A DNA stretch of 64,000 nt from Mycobacterium asiaticum (GCF_001673635.1 NZ_LZMH01000023.1:24229-88228), one strand, 5' to 3'; positions 29,911-38,668 are shown, counted from the stretch's first letter. The notes: a model not told the origin generated them from the sequence alone. A program made the numbers and translations.

Positions 29911-30354
29911 ATGACCAACCAACCGAAGTCCGACCGGTACGGTGCCGAGCGCCGGTTTTACTGGGCCGCAATGGTTTTCGCTGTTGCCCTGGCGCTGCAT
30001 GCCGCTGACCACTTTCGGCGAGGTATGAATGTCATCCCGCCGGCGGTGATGATGGCGGGCAACATTCAGATTGTTGCGGCCGTGATCACCCTCGCGCTGG
30101 TGGTGCGGCGAGACCGGTGGGCGCCGCATGCGGCGGTCACGCTCGGCCTGACCAGTGCGGTGGGCTTCGGTGCCGCGCATCTGCTGCCCAGGTGGGGACC
30201 GTTCAGCGACAGTTTCATCAATCCCGCTGCGGGCTCGGGAGTCACGTGGTTCTCCTGGGTGACGGCGGTCGGTGAAATAGGCACTGCCCTGGTGGTGGCC
30301 GCCGCCGGGATCGCCTTGCTGCGCGCCGTTATGTTTCGGCGATCTGTCGCCTGA
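29911..30354 (+). CDS. Small four-helix membrane protein, unknown function
   Basis: From ATG 29911 the protein has 147 residues: a polar start MTNQPKSDRYGAERRFYWAA and four hydrophobic helices. I do not recognise a family. An alternative ATG lies at 29866, inside a repeat-rich stretch with TAGTAGTACTAC at 29853-29864 that could be an operator. It diverges from fadE1 with 140 bp between starts, and its 3' end overlaps the GAF-ANTAR gene by 26 bp. Confidence 0.6.
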   Translation: MTNQPKSDRYGAERRFYWAAMVFAVALALHAADHFRRGMNVIPPAVMMAGNIQIVAAVITLALVVRRDRWAPHAAVTLGLTSAVGFGAAHLLPRWGPFSDSFINPAAGSGVTWFSWVTAVGEIGTALVVAAAGIALLRAVMFRRSVA

Positions 30355-31033
30355 GTTCGACCACCGCACGCGCGATATTCACCAGCGGCGTATTGGATTC
30401 CTGGGAAAGCCGCTTGAGCAGTTCGAAGGCGCGCACCGCGTCGATGTCGAACTGATGCATCAACATCCCTTTGGCCTGACCGATGATGTCCCGACTGGCC
30501 AGCGCGCTCTGGAAGTTGCGTTCACGCTGCACGCTGTCCCACACCAGCGCCGCATGTGTGGCAAAGACAAAGCCGATCTCCACGGCCTCGTCATCGAACG
30601 CGTGGGGTACCTCCGCATACACGTTCAGCGCACCCAGGGTGTGGGTGCTGGTGAACAATTCGAACGACAGGATCGACCGTATCGGTGTCTCGGCGAGCGC
30701 CGCGTGCCGATACCGCGGCCATCGCGCGTCGGCTACCAGGTCATCGACCCGCACGGTGTGGTGTTCCCACGCGGCGATCAGACACGGTCCCTCTTGATAT
30801 CGCTGTTGAATCTGGTCGAGCCACCTGGGCCACTGGTGGGTGCTCGCCTGCGTTGAGATCTGACCGTGCCGGGTGGCCACGGTAAGCCCCGCGTACTGGG
30901 CGCCGGGAATCGTATGTGCGGCTTCGGCGATCAATTGGTCGATCACGACCTCGCTGTCGGTGCCGGGCCGATTGTGCAGGTCACGCGCCAGATCCGCGAT
31001 CTGCTGATGGAGGAGGCTGATGTCCTGGTTCAC
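30329..31033 (-). CDS. GAF-ANTAR RNA-binding antiterminator
   Basis: The GTG at 31033 follows AAAGGACG and gives 234 residues. A GAF sensor domain spans about 25-165 (containing AQYAGLTVATRHG and GALNVYAEVPHAF). The C-terminal ~60 residues are an ANTAR domain with SRDIIGQAKGMLM, the conserved Ala/Gly pattern of three-helix RNA-binding antiterminators. Such proteins bind paired hexanucleotide-loop hairpins in leader RNAs. No kinase is adjacent, so it probably senses a ligand or redox state directly. A longer upstream frame lacks any ribosome site. Confidence 0.87.
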   Translation of the reverse strand: MNQDISLLHQQIADLARDLHNRPGTDSEVVIDQLIAEAAHTIPGAQYAGLTVATRHGQISTQASTHQWPRWLDQIQQRYQEGPCLIAAWEHHTVRVDDLVADARWPRYRHAALAETPIRSILSFELFTSTHTLGALNVYAEVPHAFDDEAVEIGFVFATHAALVWDSVQRERNFQSALASRDIIGQAKGMLMHQFDIDAVRAFELLKRLSQESNTPLVNIARAVVELRRQIAET

Positions 31034-31184
31034 GAGGCGTCCTTTCAACACACCCGATGGCGCGCCGTGTTCCATCTTACGAGCGATGCAAGGTAACCCG
31101 AAACACCATCGAATCCTACTGTTGCACAATGTCTTTGCGAATCGCCCGGAATTTATCCGATCATGCCGTCTAGCCTCATGGCCC

Positions 31185-31790
31185 ATGGGACCTCGGGTAC
31201 GTCCGGCGCAGCAAGCAGATATCGGTGGATTGGCGCAAACCATGGCCCGGGCGTTCTATCACGACCCGATCATGACCTGGATCCTTCCGGACGCTAAAGC
31301 ACGGTTGGCCAAATTGAATCGGTTGTTCGCGACCATGACGCGTCACCACCATCTGGCCGGCGGTGGCGTGGAAGTGGCTTGCCAAGGCTCGGCGATCGGT
31401 GCGGCGGCGCTGTGGGATCCGCCTCATCGCTGGCGGGAATCCCGCTGGACGCTGCTTGCCCAGACCCCGGATTTCCTGCGGGTGTTCGGCTTTCGCAGCG
31501 GGCGGGGCCGAGCACTGCAGGAAGCGATGCACCGAGTGCACCCCGAAGAACCGCACTGGTATCTGTCCGCCATCGGCAGCGATCCCGCATTGCGCGCCAA
31601 AGGTTTCGGGCAGGCGCTGATGCGGTCCCGTCTCGAACGTTGCGATGCCGAATACTGTCCGGCCTACCTGGAATCGACCAAAGCCGAAAACCTGCCGTAC
31701 TACGCCCGTTTCGGCTTCGTGGTCACCGGTGAAATAGTGCTGCCGGGTGGCGGTCCGACGATGTGGCCGATGTGGCGCGGTCCGCGCTGA
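31185..31790 (+). CDS. GNAT-family acetyltransferase, copy 1
   Basis: From ATG 31185 the protein has 201 residues, equal to Rv0133 as I recall it. The acetyl-CoA-binding motif A is present as SDPALRAKGFGQALM, followed by YLESTKAENLPYYARFGF. The substrate is unknown. The next gene is a close paralogue only 21 bp downstream, so this is a tandem duplication. The upstream frame back to 31020 is not supported, as it would overlap the GAF-ANTAR start. Confidence 0.88.
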   Translation: MGPRVRPAQQADIGGLAQTMARAFYHDPIMTWILPDAKARLAKLNRLFATMTRHHHLAGGGVEVACQGSAIGAAALWDPPHRWRESRWTLLAQTPDFLRVFGFRSGRGRALQEAMHRVHPEEPHWYLSAIGSDPALRAKGFGQALMRSRLERCDAEYCPAYLESTKAENLPYYARFGFVVTGEIVLPGGGPTMWPMWRGPR

Positions 31791-31811
31791 CCGGGCTATT
31801 AACCTGTTGGC

Positions 31812-32417
31812 ATGACCCCGCAGGCGCGCGCGGCGCAGCAGGCAGATCTTCGCGAACTGGGACGCACCCTGGGCCGGGCGTTCTTCGACGATCCGGTTTC
31901 GGTCTGGTTGCTGCCCGACGCCGATAAGCGCCGCGCGCACCTGTCGCGGCTGTTCACGACCATGACACGCCATCACCATCTGGGTGCCGGCGGCGTGGAG
32001 GTGGCCTGCGACGGCCCCGGGATCGGCGCGGCCGCGCTGTGGGATCCGCCGAATCGATGGCAGGAGTCGCGCCGCGCGCAGCTGGCCCAGACGCCGACGT
32101 TCTTGCGGGTGTTCGGCTTCCGGACGGCCAAGGCACGGGGCCTGCAGGAGCTGATGAAGAGCAAGCACCCGGAGGAACCGCACTGGTATCTCGCCGTCAT
32201 CGGCAGCGATCCGGACGTCCGCGGGCGCGGCTTCGGCCAGGTCCTCATGCGGTCTCGGTTGGACCGCTGCGATGCCGAATACTGTCCTGCCTACCTCGAG
32301 TCCAGCAAAGCCGAAAATGTGCCGTACTACGAGCGTTTCGGCTTCCGTGTCACCGGCGAGATCGTCTTGCCCGGCGGTGGGCCGACGTTGTGGCCGATGT
32401 GGCGAGACCCGCGTTGA
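31812..32417 (+). CDS. GNAT-family acetyltransferase, copy 2
   Basis: 201 residues, the same length as the gene before it and alignable without gaps; long shared blocks include TMTRHHHL, IGAAALWDPP, FLRVFGF and CDAEYCPAYLES. The acetyl-CoA loop reads DVRGRGFGQVLM. The two are probably co-transcribed. The copies differ at scattered residues across the N-terminal half, so substrate ranges may have diverged. Confidence 0.88.
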   Translation: MTPQARAAQQADLRELGRTLGRAFFDDPVSVWLLPDADKRRAHLSRLFTTMTRHHHLGAGGVEVACDGPGIGAAALWDPPNRWQESRRAQLAQTPTFLRVFGFRTAKARGLQELMKSKHPEEPHWYLAVIGSDPDVRGRGFGQVLMRSRLDRCDAEYCPAYLESSKAENVPYYERFGFRVTGEIVLPGGGPTLWPMWRDPR

Positions 32418-32530
32418 ACGGTCCGCGCTTCGCGCACGACGACGCGTCATTCGTCACCGGCGAACGCTGGAGGTCAGCGAAGGCTATCTGAGCGGGTTTA
32501 GCGGCCATATCTTGCGGGCAACCGTGGCCA

Positions 32531-32887
32531 ATGGCTACCGATGACGCAGGTTCTGTCGATGCCGCCGACTTCCCCGAGGAAGGCGGACCCGGTGACACCC
32601 TGAACGCGGAAGAGTCCACCGACTCCGACGAGCTGCGGAACAACGACGGGGACATCGTCGTCGACCCGCCCGAGGATTGGAGCGGTGCCGACAAGTTCGG
32701 CATGACCGCGCGCGAAGAACGAGAGGGCGAATCGCTCGACGCGCGACTCGCCGCGGAACAACCCGACGTCACTGAGCAGGCGGCCACCAGCCCGATCCCG
32801 GACGACGAAACAGGCCGAGCCCATCGGGGCCAGATCGACGGCGCCCCAGAAGACGGCGATTCGCTGTACCAGGTGGTCGACGAGTAG
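32531..32887 (+). CDS. DUF5709-type acidic protein
   Basis: 118 residues, strongly acidic, with the family-typical stretch DTLNAEESTDSDELRNNDGD, then PPEDWSGADKFGMTAREEREGESLDARLAAEQPD. It has no predicted membrane segment and is probably largely disordered. Function is unknown. Its stop abuts the stop of the convergent TetR gene with no gap. Confidence 0.72.
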   Translation: MATDDAGSVDAADFPEEGGPGDTLNAEESTDSDELRNNDGDIVVDPPEDWSGADKFGMTAREEREGESLDARLAAEQPDVTEQAATSPIPDDETGRAHRGQIDGAPEDGDSLYQVVDE

Positions 32888-33586
32888 TCAGGGATTGCTT
32901 TTCCAGCCGGCCACCCCGATTGCGATCATGCGCAGCTGCTTGACCGCGATCCGGTGAATGTCCTGCAACGCCTCGGTGCTCTGCGCGTCTTCGATGGCTT
33001 CGGCGATCACGATCATCGAGTTCACGAAGAGGCTGGCCAGCACGTTGAGGTCCTCGGTGCTCCATTCGTTGAGCCGCGGGAAACGCGCCAGGTCGGTGGC
33101 CAGTTCGGAAGTGATCAGCCGAATCTCGGTCCGGATCGCATACCGGAGCACCGAGACTCCGGTGGAGCGTTCGCGGGCGATGAAGCGCCAGTGTTCGCGC
33201 TGTTCGGCGACGCTGCCAACCAGGATCTCGACCGACGATTCGATCACCCGGTTCGGGTCCAGCTTTCCGGCGCGCGCGCCGCGCAGCGTGTCCCGCAGGC
33301 TGCGGAACGATTCGTCGATGAGCACCAGGCCGAGCGCCTCCATCGACTCGAAGTGCCGGTAGAAGGCCGCGGGCACGATCCCGGCCTCCCGGGTCACCTC
33401 CCGCAGGCTCAGCCCGCTGAAGCTGCGATCGTTGAGTGCCTTTAGCGCCGCGGCGATGATCGCGCGCCTGGTGGCTTCCTTGCGTTCCTCGCGCGAAGGG
33501 CTTTCCCGGCCGTTGGAACCGCGCGAGTCACGGGCCCTGTCCTGGCCCGATCGCCGCGAGTGTGAGCTAGGAGTACGACTGTTCAC
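32888..33586 (-). CDS. TetR-family regulator of the desaturase module
   Basis: The likely start is the GTG at 33586, giving 232 residues; the longer frame would cross the divergent reductase gene. The N-terminal HTH is SGLSLREVTREAGIVPAAFYRHF, and the region TRRAIIAAALKALNDRSF precedes it. Its start codon sits inside the palindrome GTTCACTATGTGAAC, so self-repression is likely. By analogy with DesT-type regulators beside desaturases, it may sense acyl-CoA. No Shine-Dalgarno is seen, so the mRNA may be leaderless. Confidence 0.82.
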   Translation of the reverse strand: MNSRTPSSHSRRSGQDRARDSRGSNGRESPSREERKEATRRAIIAAALKALNDRSFSGLSLREVTREAGIVPAAFYRHFESMEALGLVLIDESFRSLRDTLRGARAGKLDPNRVIESSVEILVGSVAEQREHWRFIARERSTGVSVLRYAIRTEIRLITSELATDLARFPRLNEWSTEDLNVLASLFVNSMIVIAEAIEDAQSTEALQDIHRIAVKQLRMIAIGVAGWKSNP

Positions 33587-33595
33587 TATGTGAAC
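33581..33595. promoter_or_regulatory. Palindromic operator for the desaturase-module TetR
   Basis: GTTCAC-TAT-GTGAAC is a perfect 6+6 palindrome centred over the TetR start, 60 bp before the reductase ATG. The half-site recurs nearby as TGTTCACTC at 33657-33665, right over the reductase start. This arrangement fits a TetR dimer controlling both divergent transcripts. Confidence 0.65.
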
Positions 33596-33655
33596 CGTAA
33601 CACAGAGCCGACGAATCCCTTGACCACCTGCGGGAAACGGTGCGACGGTGTACAC

Positions 33656-34741
33656 ATGTTCACTCAAACTTTCACTCGGACGATCGCCAAGCGGGTCCTG
33701 AGTTCCGACCTTATCGATCTGCTCACCGGGCCGCATGGCGTCGACCGGTACACCGAGCTTGTGACGCCGACCTGGACGTCGGGCGAGGCCCGCGCCAAGG
33801 TGGTTGACGTCCGGCGCACTACGCCGCGCAGCGTCACGCTGACGCTGGCACCGAACGCCGCGTTCACTGACCGCTACACCGTCAGGGCCGGGCAGTTCGT
33901 CAACGTCACGGTCGAGATCGACGGGCGCAGGCACTCCCGCTGCTACTCACCGGCCAACGTCGAGGGCAGCACGCACCTCGAACTCACCATCGGCGTGCAC
34001 GACGGCGGGCTGGTCTCGACTTACCTGTACGAGCGGGCCCGTCGGGGCATGGTCGTCAGCCTGGACGGCGTCGGGGGCGACTTCGTGCTGCCGGTTCATC
34101 GGCCCAAGCGGATCCTGCTCGTGTCGGGTGGCAGCGGCATCACGCCGGTCATGGCGATGCTGCGCACCCTCGTCGCCGAGCGGCACCAGCAATTCCGCAG
34201 GGGCGAGATCGCCTTCGTCCACTACGCCCGCACCCCAGAAGAGGCCTGTTACCGCGAGGATTTGGCCGCAATGCGCGGGGTACGGGTGCTGCACGGCTAC
34301 ACCCGGTCCGGTGACGGCGACCTGCAGGGCCGCTGCGGCGCCGAGCACCTGGCCGCCGCCATGGAATCACCCGACGCGGTGTTCGTCTGCGGGCCAACCG
34401 CTTTGGTCGACGCCGTACGGCAGCACTGTGAAAACGTGTTCACCGAAAGCTTCGTGCCGCCGGTGATCGAAGTGCCGGCCAATCCCACCGGCGGGCGAGT
34501 CAGCTTCGCCGACAGCAAGGTCGACGTCGTCGACGACGGTCGCTCCCTGTTGGAGCAGGCCGAAGCCGCCGGCCTCTCCCCGGAGAACGGATGCCGGATG
34601 GGCATCTGCCACACCTGCACGCGTCGCAAGACCTCGGGCACCGTACGCAACCTGGTCACCGGCGCCGTCTCCACCGGAGCCGACGAGAAGGTCCAGATCT
34701 GCGTTACCGTCCCCGTCGGCGACGTCGAAATCGACCTCTGA
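33656..34741 (+). CDS. Ferredoxin reductase-type electron donor for desaturase
   Basis: 361 residues from ATG 33656. An FAD-binding barrel (RHSRCYSPAN) and NAD(P)-binding domain (LLVSGGSGITPVMAML) are followed by a plant-type [2Fe-2S] domain with CRMGICHTCTRRK and a final cysteine near ICVTV. This is the layout of Rv3230c, which passes electrons from NADPH to the desaturase DesA3. The desaturase gene lies 41 bp downstream on the same strand. Confidence 0.92.
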   Translation: MFTQTFTRTIAKRVLSSDLIDLLTGPHGVDRYTELVTPTWTSGEARAKVVDVRRTTPRSVTLTLAPNAAFTDRYTVRAGQFVNVTVEIDGRRHSRCYSPANVEGSTHLELTIGVHDGGLVSTYLYERARRGMVVSLDGVGGDFVLPVHRPKRILLVSGGSGITPVMAMLRTLVAERHQQFRRGEIAFVHYARTPEEACYREDLAAMRGVRVLHGYTRSGDGDLQGRCGAEHLAAAMESPDAVFVCGPTALVDAVRQHCENVFTESFVPPVIEVPANPTGGRVSFADSKVDVVDDGRSLLEQAEAAGLSPENGCRMGICHTCTRRKTSGTVRNLVTGAVSTGADEKVQICVTVPVGDVEIDL

Positions 34742-34782
34742 CAGCCCCACCAAACACACCAAAAGACTTAGGAGGAAAAGCC

Positions 34783-35889
34783 ATGCCTCAGGAGAAGATC
34801 ACCCTCACCAAGGAGCAGGCCGAGGCCTTCGGCCGCGAACTCGACGCCATCAAGGAACGCGAGATGGCAGACCTCGGCGAAGAAGACGCCGAATACATCC
34901 GGCGCATGATCAAGATCCAGCGCGGGCTGGAAGTCGGCGGCCGAGCGCTGCTGTTCCTGCCGCCCGCCTGGCTGCTGGGCACCGGGATGCTCGGCATCGC
35001 GAAGATCATGGACAACATGGAAATCGGCCACAACGTCATGCACGGCCAGTACGACTGGATGCGTGACCCGGCGATCTCGGGCCGCGACTTCGAGTGGGAC
35101 ACCGCCTGCCCGGCCGACCAGTGGCGGCACTCGCACAACTACATGCACCACACCCACACCAACATCGTCGGGATGGACCGCGACATCGGCTACGGCATCC
35201 TGCGGATGAGTGAGGACCAGCGCTGGACGCCATACTTCCTGGGCAACCCGGTCTACGCGTTCCTGCTGATGGTGCTGTTCCAGTACGGCGTCGCCCTGCA
35301 TGAACTGGAAACCGAGCGCATCCGCGCCGGCGAGATCAGCCTGCGGGACAAGCGCGACACCCTGAAGGAGATCTGGAAGAAGACGCGTCGCCAGTCGCTC
35401 AAGGACTACGTCGCCTTCCCGCTGCTGGCCGGCCCGTTTGCGCCGTTCGTCTTCACCGGTAACCTGACGGCCAACCTGATGCGCAACGTGTGGTCGTACA
35501 TGATCATCTTCTGCGGCCACTTCCCGGACGGCACCCAGGAATTCACCATCGAGGAGACCAAGGATGAGACCCGCGGCCAGTGGTACTTCCGCCAGGTGCT
35601 CGGTTCGGCGAACCTGACCGGCGGCAACCTCTTCCACGTGCTGTCGGGCAACTTGTCGCACCAGATCGAGCACCACCTGTTCCCGGACATGCCGGCCCGC
35701 CGGTACCCCAAGATCGCGCCCGAGGTGCAGGAGATCTGCGAGCGCTACGGCATCCCCTACAACAAGGGCCCGCTGCTCAAGCAATTCGGCACCGTGGTCC
35801 GCAAGATCGTGCGGTTGTCACTGCCCGACTCGGTGCGGCTGCGCCGCAAGCCCACCGCGCCCGCCGAGTTGGAGTTGGTAGCCGCGTAA
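34783..35889 (+). CDS. Membrane fatty acid (acyl-CoA) desaturase, DesA3-like
   Basis: 368 residues; ATG after TTAGGAGGAAAAGCC. The three histidine boxes of a membrane di-iron desaturase are present: HNVMH, HSHNYMHH and HQIEHH, with hydrophobic stretches between. It most likely puts a cis-9 double bond in stearoyl-type acyl-CoA using electrons from the reductase next door, as Rv3229c/Rv3230c do in M. tuberculosis. There the pair lies far from ephF, so its presence here means either a second copy or a relocated module. Confidence 0.9.
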   Translation: MPQEKITLTKEQAEAFGRELDAIKEREMADLGEEDAEYIRRMIKIQRGLEVGGRALLFLPPAWLLGTGMLGIAKIMDNMEIGHNVMHGQYDWMRDPAISGRDFEWDTACPADQWRHSHNYMHHTHTNIVGMDRDIGYGILRMSEDQRWTPYFLGNPVYAFLLMVLFQYGVALHELETERIRAGEISLRDKRDTLKEIWKKTRRQSLKDYVAFPLLAGPFAPFVFTGNLTANLMRNVWSYMIIFCGHFPDGTQEFTIEETKDETRGQWYFRQVLGSANLTGGNLFHVLSGNLSHQIEHHLFPDMPARRYPKIAPEVQEICERYGIPYNKGPLLKQFGTVVRKIVRLSLPDSVRLRRKPTAPAELELVAA

Positions 35890-35907
35890 GGGACGAGGCC
35901 GGGCCGA

Positions 35908-35976
35908 TGGCGCCGAGACTGCGTCCAGGGTGTGTCACTTCGACATCGGGTCACCCTGGACGCAGCCTCGGCGCCA
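35908..35976 (+). terminator. Long hairpin after the desaturase gene
   Basis: Arms 35908-35932 and 35952-35976 are complementary over 25 bp with a single A-C mismatch (left arm begins TGGCGCCGAG and ends GCGTCCAGGGTG), around a 19-base loop. It starts 18 bp past the desaturase stop. No T-run follows. A GTG at 35932 lies inside it and should not be used as the next gene's start. Confidence 0.78.
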
Positions 35977-35997
35977 CATTGGGTGGACAATGGCTTG

Positions 35998-36513
35998 GTG
36001 CAATGGACCGGCGCACGGTATTCGGACACCCCGACGGTAGAAGGCACGACGTGGGTCGACGCCGACCAGCACCGAGTCTGGGATTTGATTTCCGATATCG
36101 AGCTGATGCCGACCCTCAGCAACGAGCTGTTGGCCGTCGAGTGGCTGGACGGCGCCACCGGTCCGCGGCTCGGATCCCGGTTCATCGGGCACAACGAGCA
36201 CGACGCGTTCGGCCGGTGGTCCACCACCTCACAGATCATCGCCTGTGACGAGCCGCACGAATTCGCCTGGGCAGTAGGGGAACCCGAAACCCCGTCGGCT
36301 ATCTGGCGGTTTCGGCTGACCTCCCGGGACGGCGGCACCGCGTTGTCGTTCTGGACCCAGCTGGGGCCGGGCCGGTCCGGGTTGTCCAGCGCCATCGACG
36401 CCATGCCGGACAAGGAACAGAAGATCGTGTTCGTGCGGCTACGGGAGTTCGAGGCCGCGATCGACAAGACGCTGGCGGCGATCAAGAGGTTGGCCGAACA
36501 CGGGGTCCGCTGA
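35998..36513 (+). CDS. SRPBCC-family (polyketide cyclase-like) protein
   Basis: The best start is GTG 35998 (or TTG 35995), giving 171 residues; the longer frame begins within the preceding hairpin. The sequence WVDADQHRVWDLISDIELMPTL, FIGHNEH and the central sheet fit the START/SRPBCC ligand-binding fold. It shares one base with the next gene (TGATG), so it is co-transcribed with the F420-type oxidoreductase. The ligand is unknown. Confidence 0.78.
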   Translation: MQWTGARYSDTPTVEGTTWVDADQHRVWDLISDIELMPTLSNELLAVEWLDGATGPRLGSRFIGHNEHDAFGRWSTTSQIIACDEPHEFAWAVGEPETPSAIWRFRLTSRDGGTALSFWTQLGPGRSGLSSAIDAMPDKEQKIVFVRLREFEAAIDKTLAAIKRLAEHGVR

Positions 36514-37559
36514 TGCGGACCGCCACCACCGTCGAACTGTCCGCGGGCCCGAACGCCAGACAGACCGCCGACTTTGTGGTCGAGTCCGAGCGACTCGGGC
36601 TCGACGTCTGCTGGGTGGCCGAGGCATGGGGCGCCGATGCGCCGTCGGCGCTGGGGTACCTGGTGGCCCGAACCGATCGGATGTTGCTCGGCTCCGGGGT
36701 CATTCAGGTCGGTACCCGCTCGCCGGTGCTGATCGCCCAGACCGCGATTACGTTGTCCAACCTTTCCGGCGGGCGGTTCCTGCTGGGTCTGGGGGCCTCG
36801 GGCCCCCAAGTGATCGAAGGCCTGCACGGCGTCGCGTTCGCGCGCCCGCTGGCCAGGGTCACCGAAACCGTCGAGGTGATCCGCCAAGCCTTCGAAGGCG
36901 GCAGAATCTCATACTCCGGCAAGGAGATTCAGATTCCGCGCCCCGGCGGGGACGGAAAACCGATGCGGTTGTCGACTCGCCCGGAACACGCCATCCCGAT
37001 CTACCTGGCCACCCTGTCACCGGCGATGTTGCGGCTGACCGGAAGGATCGCTGACGGATGGCTGGGCACCAGCTTCGTCCCAGAAGGCGCCGACGACGCC
37101 TACTTCGCGCATCTCGACGAGGGCCTGGCGTCCGCCGGTCGCCGTCGCGCCGACATCGACATCTGTCAGGGCGCCGAAGTCGCTTTCGCACCGGACGAAG
37201 ACGCGTTGCGCGATATGGTTGCCACCCGCAAGGCGGAACTCGCGTTCAGCCTCGGCGGCATGGGGTCGGCCACCACGAACTACTACAACCAGGCCTACAG
37301 CCGGCAGGGCTGGGCTGAGACGGCCGCGGCGGTGCGGGAACGCTGGCAGGCCGGCGACCGTGCCGGAGCGACCGGCCTGGTCACCGACGACATGGTGCTG
37401 GCCACCACGCTGATCGGCACCGAGGAGCGGGTGCGGGCCCGCCTGGCGGTCTGGCGCGACGCTGGTGTGGACACCGTCCGGCTCTATCCCGCCGGGGAGA
37501 CGCTCGATGCCAAACTCTCGACACTGGGCCGCGCGATCGAGCTGGTCCGCGAAACCTAG
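36513..37559 (+). CDS. Luciferase-like F420-dependent oxidoreductase
   Basis: 348 residues of the bacterial luciferase-like family. Typical features are GLDVCWVAEAWGADAPSALGYL, LGSGVIQVGTRSPVLIAQTA and GGRFLLGLGASGPQVIEG. In mycobacteria such proteins usually use F420. The substrate is unknown. It is translationally coupled to the SRPBCC gene and its TAG stop overlaps the stop of the convergent DUF1214 gene in a shared CTAG. Confidence 0.87.
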   Translation: MRTATTVELSAGPNARQTADFVVESERLGLDVCWVAEAWGADAPSALGYLVARTDRMLLGSGVIQVGTRSPVLIAQTAITLSNLSGGRFLLGLGASGPQVIEGLHGVAFARPLARVTETVEVIRQAFEGGRISYSGKEIQIPRPGGDGKPMRLSTRPEHAIPIYLATLSPAMLRLTGRIADGWLGTSFVPEGADDAYFAHLDEGLASAGRRRADIDICQGAEVAFAPDEDALRDMVATRKAELAFSLGGMGSATTNYYNQAYSRQGWAETAAAVRERWQAGDRAGATGLVTDDMVLATTLIGTEERVRARLAVWRDAGVDTVRLYPAGETLDAKLSTLGRAIELVRET

Positions 37560-38668
37560 TGCGCCGCAGTGGGCGCGTCGGACACCTTGACGAGTTCGAC
37601 TTGCGGGCGTGCCGGCACACTGTCCGCGAGGAACCATCGGAATGCGAGATTCCCGCGCGGATAGCCAAGCGTGGTCAGCGAATTGGGATGCTCGGTCCTG
37701 TTCCGGGACAACACGATCGTCACCGAGCCGTCAGCGTTGGGCACCGCGCTGTGCCCGTTGACCGACCAACGGGCATCGGGACCTTCCGCGGGGCCGTAGG
37801 TCGCCATGAACTGGTTCCACACCACCATGTTCCAGAATCGGCACGACGGCGGCCGGTGCGTGATCACGAGCGCCTCTTCGTCGTCCAGTACGAAACTTCC
37901 GTAGGCGTAGCAGGCGTCGCGCGCCGACCAGCCGAAGTTGGCGTCGGGAACCTGGTAGGGGTCTGCGAATTGGTTTGCGGTATGGGCGACTTCGTGTCCC
38001 AGCGAATGCTGCCCGTCGGCCCGGCTGCCGACCGGCAGCGGCACGATCGCGAACATGGTGCGTAACCAGGTGGCCGCCGCCCGCAATCGGTCGGCGGTTT
38101 CGTTGTCCCCGTGTGCGATCGGGTCGGGTTCATCGAGCGCCTCGATATTCCAGACCACTGGGCGACCGGTCAGTGGGTCGGCCTGGTAGTCCCGGGTCAT
38201 CAGGGCGGCCGCGTCGGGCGTCGGCGGGAACTCGAACGAGAAGTTGCCGTCGGCGTCGATGTCGAGATCGGTGTCGCGCACGATCGCCACCACCCGGTCT
38301 GACCATGCCCCAGGCGAGGGCTCGTTGTACGCGGTGACCGAAAAGTACACGCTGTCACCCTTATTGCCGCTGATGCGGTAGTGCCGGTCGGGGTCGACCG
38401 GGCACATGTAGTAGTACGCGTCGGTGTTGTCGCCGCCCCATCGGCGGTCGCGCCGGAAAGGCGTGTTGACCGCCACGAACTGCGGGCGGCCGGGCTCGGT
38501 GAACAGGTAGCTGTCGAACGCGACCCCGAGGGTGGCGGCGAGCATACGGTAGCCGTCGGCCACGTGCCGCTCGTCGGTGACCGCGCGGTCACCCTCGAGG
38601 AAGGAGCTGTCGAGGTCGCCCAGTGCGCTCAACAACTCCCGCCACGCGGTCGTCGATTCGTGCTTCAT
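37556..38668 (-). CDS. DUF1214-containing protein
   Basis: From ATG 38668, preceded by AAAGGAATCAGCGC, the protein has 370 residues. The C-terminal part (WSVNGHSAVPNADGSVTIVL, then a Pro-Asn tail motif HPNSLTTLGYPRGNLAFRWF) is typical of DUF1214 proteins, and an N-terminal DUF1254-like region may be present. No signal peptide is seen. Its start overlaps the TetR stop by four bases (ATGA), so it is expressed with that regulator. Function is unknown. Confidence 0.78.
   Translation of the reverse strand: MKHESTTAWRELLSALGDLDSSFLEGDRAVTDERHVADGYRMLAATLGVAFDSYLFTEPGRPQFVAVNTPFRRDRRWGGDNTDAYYYMCPVDPDRHYRISGNKGDSVYFSVTAYNEPSPGAWSDRVVAIVRDTDLDIDADGNFSFEFPPTPDAAALMTRDYQADPLTGRPVVWNIEALDEPDPIAHGDNETADRLRAAATWLRTMFAIVPLPVGSRADGQHSLGHEVAHTANQFADPYQVPDANFGWSARDACYAYGSFVLDDEEALVITHRPPSCRFWNMVVWNQFMATYGPAEGPDARWSVNGHSAVPNADGSVTIVLSRNRTEHPNSLTTLGYPRGNLAFRWFLADSVPARPQVELVKVSDAPTAAH

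Noticed and set aside
32888..33934. Long 348-residue form of the desaturase TetR
   Set aside because: The first 116 residues lie opposite the reductase gene and have shadow composition; the HTH region starts after GTG 33586.
35932..35997. GTG 35932 as start of the SRPBCC gene
   Set aside because: It lies at the end of the left arm of the 25-bp hairpin; GTG 35998 gives a normal-sized protein.
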